Below, in pieces: positions 25,532 through 32,511 of a DNA stretch of 38,521 nt. The position numbers and the translations under genes were made by a program. The first letter of the stretch is position 1; every line of letters starts with the position of its first letter. The notes beneath the pieces are model-generated. The model ran no database searches and was not told the DNA's origin. It saw nothing but the letters and a program-made list of their open reading frames with translations. The DNA comes from DASWIP01 sp036397635 (lineage in GTDB: Bacteria; Actinomycetota; AC-67), in contig DASWIP010000003.1 in NCBI GenBank assembly GCA_036397635.1, forward strand, positions 1-38,521. Direction: 5' to 3'.

Positions 25532-25578
25532 GCGCGTGCAACGGACCGTCCGCCTTCGGCGTCCGGCCGCTGACGCGC
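25532..25578. repeat. Imperfect inverted repeat, copy 1 (cassette-boundary-like)
   Basis: The left arm 25532-25552 pairs imperfectly with the right arm ending GACGCGC at 25578, with bulged bases and a CGCC-ttc-GGCG tip. The same left arm recurs at 26123-26143 with one change in 21 bases. GTTAGCC follows at 25588-25594. Imperfect hairpins of this size after small genes resemble integron attC sites, but the core is not a clean match. Confidence 0.45.
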
Positions 25579-25632
25579 AGGGTCGTCGTTAGCCCGACCG
25601 AGGGTGTCGGTGGTGCTGGTTGACCTCCGGCC

Positions 25633-25866
25633 GTGTACTTCAAGCTCGCCAGTCGGATCTCAGACGTCGAGGTCATCGCTAAGGGCGTCTCGGTTCGCAA
25701 GCGCGCCCAACTCCGAGCTCGGTATGGCCGCGGTCGTTGGAGGAAACTCAAGGGGATCGCCTTGGTGGAGTTGCGGGACGGATCGACGTCGCTCGCGGAG
25801 GTACACTGGTACGAGGCGCACGGGATCGGACGCCGCAAGATGAAGGTCAAGAGGTTCCTGGACTGA
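25633..25866 (+). CDS. Small basic protein of unknown function
   Basis: The 77-residue product starts at GTG 25633 and is strongly basic. It has RGRWRKLKGIALVELRDGS, then AEVHWYEAHGIGRRKMKVKR near the C-terminus. The HWYEAHGIGRR element is familiar from short hypothetical proteins in many bacteria, where it is often followed by a second small protein; I know of no function. The basic, beta-rich pattern would suit a small nucleic-acid-binding or SH3-like domain. The stop overlaps the next start (TGATG), so the two are translated together. No good ribosome binding site is visible before the GTG. Confidence 0.65.
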   Translation: MYFKLASRISDVEVIAKGVSVRKRAQLRARYGRGRWRKLKGIALVELRDGSTSLAEVHWYEAHGIGRRKMKVKRFLD

Positions 25867-26102
25867 TGGCTCGCGCGACGGTGAAAGAATTCGCAGTCTG
25901 CCTGCGTACAGACGGTGCAGACGATCTCGTTGAGCGCAAGGTGTACCCGGTCGTCCGGGATGAGACCGCTGAAGCAAAGGGATTCCTGCGCGTGATTGAT
26001 GAGTCCGGAGAGGACTACCTGTACCCACTGGATCTCTTCGCTTTCGTGGATGTGCCCGAGGAGGCGGCCGGGGAGCTGCGGGCACCTCGGACGCGAGGAT
26101 GA
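25866..26102 (+). CDS. Small hypothetical protein coupled to the preceding gene
   Basis: The 78-residue product starts at ATG 25866, sharing one base with the preceding stop. It is acidic and contains CLRTDGADDLVERKVYPVV and FLRVIDESGEDYLYPLDLF, a pattern I associate with short conserved hypothetical proteins that travel with the basic partner above. The opposite charge of the pair suggests they may bind one another, in the manner of toxin and antitoxin, but nothing in the sequence proves this. The second copy of the hairpin repeat begins 21 bases after the stop, so gene pair plus repeat looks like a unit. Confidence 0.68.
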   Translation: MARATVKEFAVCLRTDGADDLVERKVYPVVRDETAEAKGFLRVIDESGEDYLYPLDLFAFVDVPEEAAGELRAPRTRG

Positions 26103-26122
26103 GTTCACGTGCGGCCTACGAT

Positions 26123-26194
26123 GCGCGTACAACGGACCGTCCGGCTGCTTCGCGGTCGTCCGGCTGCTTCGCGGTCGTCCGGCCGTCGACGCGC
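26123..26194. repeat. Imperfect inverted repeat, copy 2, with an internal 19-bp tandem duplication
   Basis: The left arm (26123-26143) matches copy 1 at 20 of 21 bases, and the right arm ends GTCGACGCGC at 26194. The loop region is enlarged by a 19-bp unit beginning GTCCGGCTGC that is repeated exactly at 26139-26157 and 26158-26176, with a third partial start at 26177. Position after a small gene pair and before the NUDIX gene mirrors copy 1. Confidence 0.5.
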
Positions 26195-26212
26195 CAAGCC
26201 TTTGTAAGGTCC

Positions 26213-26701
26213 ATGCGTAGTGGCGGACACGTGAGCGAAAGGCTCGAGGTTCGGCGGTCGTCTCGACTCGTTATCCTCGATCCGACGGGCCGCATGCTTC
26301 TGTTCCGGTACCAGGATGAGCACACGAACCCGTTTTGGGCGACAGTCGGCGGTGAGCTTGGGACAGGTGAGGACTTCTTTGCTGCAGCCCAACGGGAGCT
26401 TCTCGAGGAAACGGGGTTCCGAGCCGAGGTCGGTCCCGTTCTTCGGGATCGCGATGCGGTCTATGCGGTTGCCAGATCGAGTCCCGCCCGGTGGTTGGAG
26501 AAGTACTTTCTCGTGCAGTGCCATTCTGCAGACGCGCCTGACCCAACCGGGTGGACGGATGAAGAGCGATCCACCATCCAGGCGTGGAAGTGGTGGAGTC
26601 TGACGGAGATGTTGAACGAAGGCTCGAGCGCATTCCGGCCAGAGTTCTTGCCCGAACTTCTACGATCGGTGCTCGCTGAACGTGAGAGTGAGCCAGGATG
26701 A
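26213..26701 (+). CDS. NUDIX hydrolase
   Basis: The 162-residue protein contains a perfect Nudix box, GELGTGEDFFAAAQRELLEE followed by TGF (residues 47-69, Gx5Ex7REUxEExGU). The rest is a compact single domain, with LVILDPTGRMLLFRY before the box and WTDEERSTIQAWKWWSL after it. Nudix enzymes cleave nucleoside diphosphates linked to other groups, for example oxidised nucleotides; the substrate is not readable. The start is ATG 26213; GTG 26231 (MSERLEVRR) is an alternative, and upstream residues in this frame fall in the repeat. Lower GC and the preceding hairpin repeat suggest it was acquired together with the small genes upstream. Confidence 0.85.
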   Translation: MRSGGHVSERLEVRRSSRLVILDPTGRMLLFRYQDEHTNPFWATVGGELGTGEDFFAAAQRELLEETGFRAEVGPVLRDRDAVYAVARSSPARWLEKYFLVQCHSADAPDPTGWTDEERSTIQAWKWWSLTEMLNEGSSAFRPEFLPELLRSVLAERESEPG

Positions 26702-26890
26702 ACGCGGAAGGTCATGCGCGTTTTCCTGCTGAGTACGTGGTCCTGTCCGGGGTCGCTGCTGTGCTCAGGCGCGTTTTCTCCAGCAGAGCGAAGCAGGTCG
26801 CGTGGGGCTTGGCCTCTGCCGATGCGCTGGGTGCGGTCATCACGACGCCTCGGCTACGCCCTGGTCGAGGGCGCGCGCGCCGACTGATCC

Positions 26891-27199
26891 TCAGCAGGCG
26901 GCTGCGACGCTCAGCGCGCGGCACACTTCGTTCATCTTCTCCTTCGTGAGCGCGGTGATGCGCTCGGTGCACAACGCGCGCCGGATCGTCGTGATGTTGT
27001 CCAAGCTCAGCACGCACTCGGCCGGGATGCCGTCGCTCGCGTCGAGCGAGACCTCGGTCGGGATGCCTCGCACGGTTCGCGTCGCCGGTACGGCCAGCAC
27101 CTGACTGAGAACCGGGATGGCCTCCGTGCGCGTCAGGATGAGGAATGGGCGCCGCCCCGCCGAGGGATGCTCGTACCACCAGATGTCGCCCCGCTTCAC
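26891..27199 (-). CDS. MazF/PemK-family toxin (endoribonuclease)
   Basis: The 102-residue protein has the PemK/MazF pattern: MKRGDIWWYEHPSAGRRPFL at the start, then VLAVPATRTVRGIPTEVSL, a strand region ECVLSLDNITTI and ITALTKEKMNEVCRAL at the end. Such toxins cut single-stranded RNA at short sequences and are held by a cognate antitoxin. The start is GTG 27199, overlapping a TGA of an upstream frame (GTGA), the usual coupling to an antitoxin, but only a 31-codon stub is found there. Whether the toxin is active is unknown. It converges on the NUDIX gene; the 189-base gap between contains no clear gene. Confidence 0.83.
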   Translation of the reverse strand: MKRGDIWWYEHPSAGRRPFLILTRTEAIPVLSQVLAVPATRTVRGIPTEVSLDASDGIPAECVLSLDNITTIRRALCTERITALTKEKMNEVCRALSVAAAC

Positions 27200-27291
27200 C
27201 AGGGCTCCGATCCTTCGGCGCGTTCCTCTGCATCCAACCTCTCGAGCAGCTCCCGTGCCGCTACGTCACAGTGGCCGCAATAAGCCCGCAA
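27196..27291 (-). pseudogene. Possible antitoxin remnant upstream of the MazF-like toxin
   Basis: The frame that ends in the TGA overlapping the toxin's GTG can be read back only to the stop of the MaoC gene; the best start is TTG 27291, giving 31 residues with CGHCD and the helix AARELLERLDAEERAEGSEP. The helix resembles the toxin-wrapping tail of a MazE-like antitoxin, but no DNA-binding domain remains. There is no ribosome binding site. It may be a decayed gene or a very short antitoxin. Confidence 0.35.
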
Positions 27292-27318
27292 ATGAACCCG
27301 TGATCGCCGGGCCGGCGT

Positions 27319-27837
27319 TCAGTCGGCGTCGATCGGCGTCGCGGCTTCGGGGAAGTGGCCCTTGTCCATGGGCGCGTCGCGCTTGTAGACCATGACGCTG
27401 CGCGTCCAGGTCACGACCACGTCGCCGTCCTGATTCAGGCCGCGAGTCTTGACCGTGACGATGCCCGCGTACGGCCGCGACTTCGACTCCCGCTTGTCGA
27501 TCACCAGGCTCTCCGCGTACAGCGTGTCGCCGACGAAGACCGGATGCGTCAATCGGATCTCGTCCCAACTCAGGTTCGCCATCGCGTTCTGGCTGACGTC
27601 GAGCACGCTCAGCCCCAACACCAGCGCGACTGTGTAGCCGGAGTTCACCAGGTACTTCCCGAAGGTGCTCTGCTTGGCGTAATGGTCGTTGAAATGCATC
27701 TGGTTGGTGTTGTTGGTCAGCAGGGTGAACCAGATGTTGTCTGTCTCGGTGATCGTGCGTCCGAACGGGTGCTTGTAGACGTCGCCGACCTCGAAGTCCT
27801 CGAAGTACCGGCCGATCGTGCCGTCGCTGCTCGCCAT
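27319..27837 (-). CDS. MaoC-family dehydratase/hydratase
   Basis: The 172-residue hot-dog protein has the hydratase motif around Asp33, Asn45 and His48 (FGRTITETDN, then TNNTNQMHFNDHYAKQS) and a conserved tail (IRLTHPVFVGDTLYAES). It resembles mesaconyl-CoA/itaconyl-CoA hydratase-like and other R-specific enoyl-CoA hydratases more than fatty-acid enzymes, though this is a judgement from pattern. ATG 27837 has AAGGAGG six bases upstream; the longer frame is ignored. It is divergent from the CoA-transferase operon across a 101-base region with a shared predicted operator, so it probably works in the same pathway. Confidence 0.88.
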   Translation of the reverse strand: MASSDGTIGRYFEDFEVGDVYKHPFGRTITETDNIWFTLLTNNTNQMHFNDHYAKQSTFGKYLVNSGYTVALVLGLSVLDVSQNAMANLSWDEIRLTHPVFVGDTLYAESLVIDKRESKSRPYAGIVTVKTRGLNQDGDVVVTWTRSVMVYKRDAPMDKGHFPEAATPIDAD

Positions 27838-27864
27838 GAAGAGCCTCCTTCCGTGGAGCGAGCC

Positions 27865-27893
27865 AGCATACCGCTGGGCGAAACAGTGGTTCA
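27865..27893. promoter_or_regulatory. Predicted MaoC promoter overlapped by an IclR-type operator
   Basis: On the minus strand TGAACC (27893-27888), a 17-base spacer and TATGCT (27870-27865) could form the MaoC promoter. CGAAACAGTGGTTCA (27879-27893) matches the iclR-upstream palindrome at 12 of 15 positions and covers the -35 and spacer. It lies 46 bases before the divergent CoA-transferase start, so one site could control both directions. Confidence 0.5.
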
Positions 27894-27938
27894 CTCACTG
27901 GAACGAGGCCTCGGAGCCGCGCTATCGTTGGTCCGGCC

Positions 27939-29141
27939 ATGCGCCCATTGGAGGACGTCCGGGTCGTCGCGCTCGAGCAGTACGGGGCGGGGCCGTTCGG
28001 CAGCGTCCACCTCGCCGACCTCGGCGCCGATGTCATCAAGATCGAGGACCCCAACACCGCAGGCGACGTCGGCCGGTACGTGCCGCCGTTCGCCGAGGGC
28101 GAGGACTCGCTGTTCTTCGAGACGTTCAACCGGAACAAGCGCTCGCTGTCGCTGGACGTGACGACGGCGGCGGGGCGAGAGGTGCTCGAGGATCTGGTGC
28201 GAGCCTCCGACGCGGTCTACTCGAACCTGCGCGGTGATGTGCCCCAGCGGCTCCGCATCCGCTACGAGGACCTCAAGGGCGTCAACGACCGGATCGTGTG
28301 CGTCTCGGTCTCGGGCTTCGGCATGAATGGGCCGCGCAAGGCCGAGCCGGCATACGACTACATCCTGCAGGGACTCGGCGGCTGGATGAGCCTGACCGGC
28401 GAGCCCGACGGGCCGCCGGCGAAGTCGGGACTCTCGCTGGTCGACTACATCGGCGGGATCTGCGGCGCGTTCTCGCTGATCGCCGGAGTGCACGCCGCGC
28501 GCCGCGACGGCCGGGGGATGGACTGCGACGTCTCGCTGTTCGACGCGGCGATCTCGATGCTGACCTATCCCGCGGTCTGGCACCTCAACGGCGGCTTCGA
28601 GCCCGAGCGCCTCGCGCGCTCGGCGCATCCCTCGCTGGTGCCGTTCCAGAACTTCCCGACCGCCGACGGATGGATCGTGGTCGGCTGCGCGAAGGAGAAG
28701 TTCTTCGTGCGCCTCGCCGAGGCGATCAGCCAACCCGGGCTCGCCGAAGATCCGCGCTTCGCGACCTTCGAGACGCGCCGCTTGCATCGCGAGGAGTTGA
28801 TCCCGATCCTGGACGAGGCGTTGCGCGCGCGCTCCTCCGCCGAATGGCTGAAGCTGCTGACCGCAGCCGGCGTGCCGTGCGGTCCGGTCAACACCGTCGA
28901 GCAGGCGTTCGCCGACCCGCAGATCGAGGCGCGCGGGATGATCGTTGAGACCGAGCATCCCCGCTTCGGCACGGTGCGCCAGCCGGCCTCGCCGGTCCGC
29001 GTCGGCGACGAGCCGGTCGAGCACCGGCGCGCGCCGTTCCGCAATGAGGACTTCGAGCACGTCACCCGCACGCTGCTCGGCTACGACGATGACCGCGTCG
29101 ACGCCTTGCGCGCGGCGGGCGCGTTCGGCGACGCTTCCTAG
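27939..29141 (+). CDS. CaiB/BaiF family (type III) CoA-transferase
   Basis: The 400-residue protein has the family N-terminus (VRVVALEQYGAGPFGSVHLA), RNKRSLSLD, VSVSGFGMNGPRKAEPAYDY and the acyl-accepting Asp169 in SLVDYIGG. The C-terminal part has PCGPVNTVEQAFADPQIEAR, also typical. It is the first gene of a plus-strand operon with MmgE/PrpD, two MaoC-type subunits and a thiolase-fold protein, which would activate a carboxylic acid and then process the CoA ester. Compared with the CoA-transferase at 21869 it is clearly a different subfamily. The start ATG 27939 has no strong ribosome binding site. Confidence 0.9.
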   Translation: MRPLEDVRVVALEQYGAGPFGSVHLADLGADVIKIEDPNTAGDVGRYVPPFAEGEDSLFFETFNRNKRSLSLDVTTAAGREVLEDLVRASDAVYSNLRGDVPQRLRIRYEDLKGVNDRIVCVSVSGFGMNGPRKAEPAYDYILQGLGGWMSLTGEPDGPPAKSGLSLVDYIGGICGAFSLIAGVHAARRDGRGMDCDVSLFDAAISMLTYPAVWHLNGGFEPERLARSAHPSLVPFQNFPTADGWIVVGCAKEKFFVRLAEAISQPGLAEDPRFATFETRRLHREELIPILDEALRARSSAEWLKLLTAAGVPCGPVNTVEQAFADPQIEARGMIVETEHPRFGTVRQPASPVRVGDEPVEHRRAPFRNEDFEHVTRTLLGYDDDRVDALRAAGAFGDAS

Positions 29142-29142
29142 T

Positions 29143-30495
29143 ATGCCGACCGCGGCCGAGACCTTCGCAGGCTGGGCACTGGACCTGCGCCTGGAGAACG
29201 TGCCCGCCGATGCGCAGCGAGCAGCGTGCCGCCAGCTACTCGATGGGATCGGCTGCGCGATCGCCAGCGCGCGCCTGGACGCGGTGCCGTTCGCGATCGA
29301 GGCGGCCGCGCGCATCTCCGCGCCCGAGGAGGCGACGGTACTGGGCGACGGTCATCGAGCGCCGGCGCCGATCGCGGCGCTCGCCAACGGCGCGCTGGTG
29401 CACGGCCTGGACTTCGACGACACGCATCAGACGGCGCTGGTGCACGCAACCGCCGCGGTGCTCCCCGCCGCGCTGGCGGTGGGGGAGGAGACCGGCGCCA
29501 CCGGCGCGGAGGTGCTCGCGGCGGCGATGGGCGGATACGAGATCGTGATCCGGCTGGGCGCGGCGTTCCCGCACGCGTTCCATGCGCGCGGGTTCCACGC
29601 GACCAGCGTGTGCGGCGTGTTCGCCTCCGCGGCAGTAGCCGCCCGCCTCTATGGCCTCGACGCTGCGGCTGCCGCCGATGCTTTCGGCATCGCCGGTTCG
29701 CAGGCGGCCGGTTCGTTGGAGTTCCTGAACACCGGCTCGAACACCAAGCAACTGCATCCCGGTTTGTCCGCGGCGGCCGGTATCACCGCGGCGCGGCTGG
29801 CGGCCGCGGGTGCGGAAGGACCCGCCTCGATCCTCGAGGGGCCGTACGGGCTGTACCGGTCGTACCTCGGTGAGCAGGTCGACCCGGCGTCGCTGACCGC
29901 GGAGCTGGGCGAGCGCTGGGAGGTCACCCGGATCACGACCAAGCCGTATCCGGCGTGTCAGTTGGTGCACGCGTCGCTCGACGCGCTCGCGACGGTGCTG
30001 GAACGCATCCCGGATGCGGCTGCGATCGACACGATGACCTTCACGGTCCCCGAGGGCAGCGTGCCGATCGTATGCGAGCCCGCCGAGGCGAAGCGCGCGC
30101 CGCGCACGCCCTACGAGGGCAAGTTCAGCCTCGCCTATTGCGCAGCTGCGATCGTGCAAGACCGCGCCGTCACGATCGGCTCGTTCACGCCCGAGCAGCT
30201 TGCGCGGACGTCCGTGCTCGAGCTCGCCGCCCGCGTCGGCGCGGTCACCTCGGACTTCGCCGGGCCTCCCGCCGACGCCCCGGGGATGGTCGAGGTCGTG
30301 CTGCGCGATGGCACGACGCTGCACGGCGAGGTGGCGGCCAGCCGCGGCGGGCCAGAGGACCCGCTGTCGGACGACGAGCTGCTCGAGAAGTTCGTGGCGA
30401 ACGTCGAACGCGACGGCGCGCGCGAGCTGGCCGACGCGGTGCTGGCGCTCGCCGAGCAGCCGAGCCTCAAGCCGATCGTCGAGGCTGCCACGTGA
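29143..30495 (+). CDS. MmgE/PrpD family protein
   Basis: The 450-residue protein is a paralogue of the one at 19680: it has LANGALVHGLDFDDTHQTAL, FHARGFHATSVCGVFASAAV, SNTKQLHPGLSAAAGITAA and KPYPACQLVHASLDALA in the same order. The KQLHPG element carries the lysine and histidine seen in cis-aconitate decarboxylase and methylcitrate dehydratase relatives. The reaction is unknown; dehydration, decarboxylation or isomerisation of a substituted dicarboxylate is plausible next to a CoA-transferase and hydratases. ATG 29143 comes one base after the CoA-transferase stop, and its stop overlaps the following GTG, so the operon is tightly coupled. Confidence 0.88.
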   Translation: MPTAAETFAGWALDLRLENVPADAQRAACRQLLDGIGCAIASARLDAVPFAIEAAARISAPEEATVLGDGHRAPAPIAALANGALVHGLDFDDTHQTALVHATAAVLPAALAVGEETGATGAEVLAAAMGGYEIVIRLGAAFPHAFHARGFHATSVCGVFASAAVAARLYGLDAAAAADAFGIAGSQAAGSLEFLNTGSNTKQLHPGLSAAAGITAARLAAAGAEGPASILEGPYGLYRSYLGEQVDPASLTAELGERWEVTRITTKPYPACQLVHASLDALATVLERIPDAAAIDTMTFTVPEGSVPIVCEPAEAKRAPRTPYEGKFSLAYCAAAIVQDRAVTIGSFTPEQLARTSVLELAARVGAVTSDFAGPPADAPGMVEVVLRDGTTLHGEVAASRGGPEDPLSDDELLEKFVANVERDGARELADAVLALAEQPSLKPIVEAAT

Positions 30496-30983
30496 GCTTG
30501 TTGACCGACGAGGTGCGCGCGTGGATCGGCAAGGAAGCGGTCCACACCGCGCCCGAGCCGCTGGGGCGGGCCGCGATCCGCTACTTCGCGCTCGCGGTCG
30601 GCGATGACAACCCGCTGTATACCGACGACGCGTACGCGCGCGAGCACGGCTATCCGGATGTGATCGCGCCGCCGACGCTGATCTGCGAGACCAACCAGTA
30701 CGTCGCGGGCGCGCGGAATGAGGACGGGCTGATCGGGCATTGGTGGGACGTCCCGGTCGAGGGCGCGCTCGCGGTGCGCGGCGGCAACGCGTACACGTTC
30801 GCACGCCCGGTGCTGCCGACCGACGTGATCACCGCGCGCTGGCGCATCGCCGACATCACCGAGCGCGCGCGCAGCGATGGGTCGAGCATGCTGATCGTGC
30901 TGAGCGAGGCGACCTACACCAACCAGGACGGCGAGCTGCTCGCGACGAACACCGAGACGATCATCTACCGGGGAACACCATGA
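30492..30983 (+). CDS. MaoC-like dehydratase subunit (N-terminal FAS1-DH-like half)
   Basis: The 163-residue protein is a single hot-dog domain of the type that forms the N-terminal half of two-domain hydratases: RYFALAVGDDNPLYTDDAYA, YPDVIAPPTLICETNQY and GGNAYTFARPVLPTDVITA. In several actinobacterial systems, such as ChsH1/ChsH2, two half-size subunits make one enoyl-CoA hydratase, with the catalytic Asp/His on the partner. The start is GTG 30492 overlapping the preceding stop (GTGA), and its stop overlaps the ATG of the next MaoC subunit (ATGA). A substrate larger than a fatty acyl-CoA is possible. Confidence 0.87.
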   Translation: MSLLTDEVRAWIGKEAVHTAPEPLGRAAIRYFALAVGDDNPLYTDDAYAREHGYPDVIAPPTLICETNQYVAGARNEDGLIGHWWDVPVEGALAVRGGNAYTFARPVLPTDVITARWRIADITERARSDGSSMLIVLSEATYTNQDGELLATNTETIIYRGTP

Positions 30984-31372
30984 TCCCGTCGCTGGAGCGG
31001 ACGATCACGCTGACCGACATGGTCGCGTACGCGGGCGCGACCTGGGATTGGCATCCGATCCACTACGACGCCGGCTACGTCGCGCAGGCGAAGCTGCCCG
31101 GGCCCGTGGTGGACGGTCAGGTTCTCGGCGCGCTGATGGCCGAGCAGCTGCTCGACCACTACGGGCCGCGCGCGTTCATCACCGCGCTGGCGTTCCGGTT
31201 CAAGAACATGGTCTACGCGGGGGATACCGTCCGCATCGAGGCGGTTGCCGGTGAGCCTGAGGACGGACGGGTACGGGTGACGCAGCGTGTGCTGGCCGAG
31301 GATCGGCTGGCCGCCGAGGGCGATGCGACGGTCCGGCTGGCCGCCGAGGGCGAGGCGACGGTCCGGCTGTGA
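30980..31372 (+). CDS. MaoC-like dehydratase subunit (catalytic half)
   Basis: The 130-residue hot-dog protein has the catalytic-type motif YAGATWDWHPIHYDAGYV, with Asp23 and His28 in the hydratase positions, and GPVVDGQVLGALMAEQLLDH. It likely pairs with the product of the gene it overlaps (30492-30983) to form a heteromeric enoyl-CoA hydratase. The C-terminus is odd: a 30-bp unit is duplicated in tandem, giving two RLAAEG-ATV blocks before the stop. The stop overlaps the GTG of the thiolase-fold gene. Confidence 0.88.
   Translation: MIPSLERTITLTDMVAYAGATWDWHPIHYDAGYVAQAKLPGPVVDGQVLGALMAEQLLDHYGPRAFITALAFRFKNMVYAGDTVRIEAVAGEPEDGRVRVTQRVLAEDRLAAEGDATVRLAAEGEATVRL
31304..31363. repeat. 30-bp tandem duplication inside the MaoC gene
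   Basis: The units 31304-31333 and 31334-31363 differ at one base (T/G) of 30 and begin CGGCTGGCCGCCGAGGGCGA. Each adds ten residues (RLAAEGDATV, RLAAEGEATV) at the very C-terminus, in frame. A recent slippage or recombination event is likely. Confidence 0.85.
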
Positions 31373-32511
31373 GCCGTGAGCCGGTGATCGTCGGCGTCGC
31401 CGAGAGCTCGCTCGGGGTTACGAACCTGCCGCGGATGGCCCTGCACGCCGAGGCGACCGCTGCGGCCTTGCGCGACGCGGGCCTGGCGCTTCGAGATGTG
31501 GATGCTTTGTACACCACCGAGGTGTCGCGCTTCCCCGCGACCTCGGTCGCCGAGTACCTCGGGATCACGCCGACCTGGATCGAGTCCACGATGGCCGGGG
31601 GCGCCTCGTACGAGATCTTCGTCGGCCACGCCGCCGACGCGATCCGTGACGGCCGCTGCGAGGTCGCGCTGATCACGTACGGCAACAACCAGCGCTCGGC
31701 GCGCTCGCGGAAGATGGGCGGCGTCGTCGACGAGCACACACCGGTCCCGCAGTTCGAGCAGCCCTTCGGACCGCTCAGCCCGATCTCGCTGTACGCGATG
31801 GCGGCGCAGCGGCACATGCACGAGTTCGGGACCACATCCGAGCAGCTCGCCGAGGTGGCGGTGGCAGCGCGCGCCTGGGCATCGCTGAACCCGGCGGCCT
31901 ATCGGTACGGCTCCTCACCCTTGACCGTTGAAGAGGTGCTCGCGTCGCCGATGGTGTCGGATCCGCTGCATGCGCTCGACTGCTGCCTGATCACCGACGG
32001 CGGCGGGGCGATCGTGATGACCACGGCCGCGCGCGCGCGTTCCTTGCCATCCGTGCCGATCCACGTCCTCGGCTTCGGCGAGATCTCGACGAACAACTCG
32101 ATGTCGCAGATCCCGGATCTGACCGATACGGGCGCGCGCATCGCGGGCGAGCGCGCGTACGCGATGGCCGGCGTGGGGCCGGCGGACGTCGACGTCGCCC
32201 AGGTCTACGACTCGTTCACGATCACCGTGCTGCTCGAGCTGGAGGCGCTCGGGTTCTGCGCGCGCGGCGAGGCGGGCTCGTTCGTCGAGAAGGGCCGCAT
32301 CGCGCCGGGCGGCGAGTTCCCGCTGAATACGTCCGGCGGCGGGCTGTCGTACTGCCACCCGGGGATCTTCGGCTTGTTGCTCGTCGTCGAAGCCGTACGG
32401 CAGTTGCGCGGCGAAAGCGGTGAGCGCCAGGTCCCCGACGCGTCGGTGGCGCTATGCCACGGCACCGGTGGGATCCTGTCCGCGCACGCCACGATCATCC
32501 TCGGCCGCTAG
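31369..32511 (+). CDS. Thiolase-fold protein (SCP-x/Ltp-like)
   Basis: The 380-residue protein has the thiolase-superfamily layout of the lipid-transfer-protein group: VDALYTTEVSRFPATSVAEY, DCCLITDGGGAIVMTTAARA, VAQVYDSFTITVLLELEALG, NTSGGGLSYCHPG and CHGTGGILSAHATIILG. The nucleophilic cysteine of true thiolases is missing at the usual place (ESTMAGGASYE, residues 72-82), while Tyr280, Tyr328 and His330 are in conserved motifs. Ltp2 of steroid side-chain degradation has this kind of composition and acts as a retro-aldolase together with a DUF35 partner; a DUF35 gene is at 37993. The reaction here could be aldolytic rather than thiolytic. Start GTG 31369 (GTGA overlap). The 3' end overlaps the convergent gene by 17 bases. 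Confidence 0.86.
   Translation: MSREPVIVGVAESSLGVTNLPRMALHAEATAAALRDAGLALRDVDALYTTEVSRFPATSVAEYLGITPTWIESTMAGGASYEIFVGHAADAIRDGRCEVALITYGNNQRSARSRKMGGVVDEHTPVPQFEQPFGPLSPISLYAMAAQRHMHEFGTTSEQLAEVAVAARAWASLNPAAYRYGSSPLTVEEVLASPMVSDPLHALDCCLITDGGGAIVMTTAARARSLPSVPIHVLGFGEISTNNSMSQIPDLTDTGARIAGERAYAMAGVGPADVDVAQVYDSFTITVLLELEALGFCARGEAGSFVEKGRIAPGGEFPLNTSGGGLSYCHPGIFGLLLVVEAVRQLRGESGERQVPDASVALCHGTGGILSAHATIILGR

Noticed and set aside
24860..26701. Confident call of an integron
   Set aside because: No integrase is present and the attC core sequences do not match cleanly, so this is offered only as a hypothesis.
26698..26949. 83-codon frame starting in the NUDIX stop (ATGA)
   Set aside because: The overlap is suggestive, but the product turns into Arg/Ser-rich shadow and runs 59 bases into the toxin gene on the other strand.
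27891..29315. Minus-strand open frame of 474 codons
   Set aside because: It is antisense to the CoA-transferase, which has clear catalytic motifs; the shadow has low-complexity composition.
29236..30804. Minus-strand open frame of 522 codons
   Set aside because: It is antisense to the MmgE/PrpD gene at 29143 and shows no family pattern.
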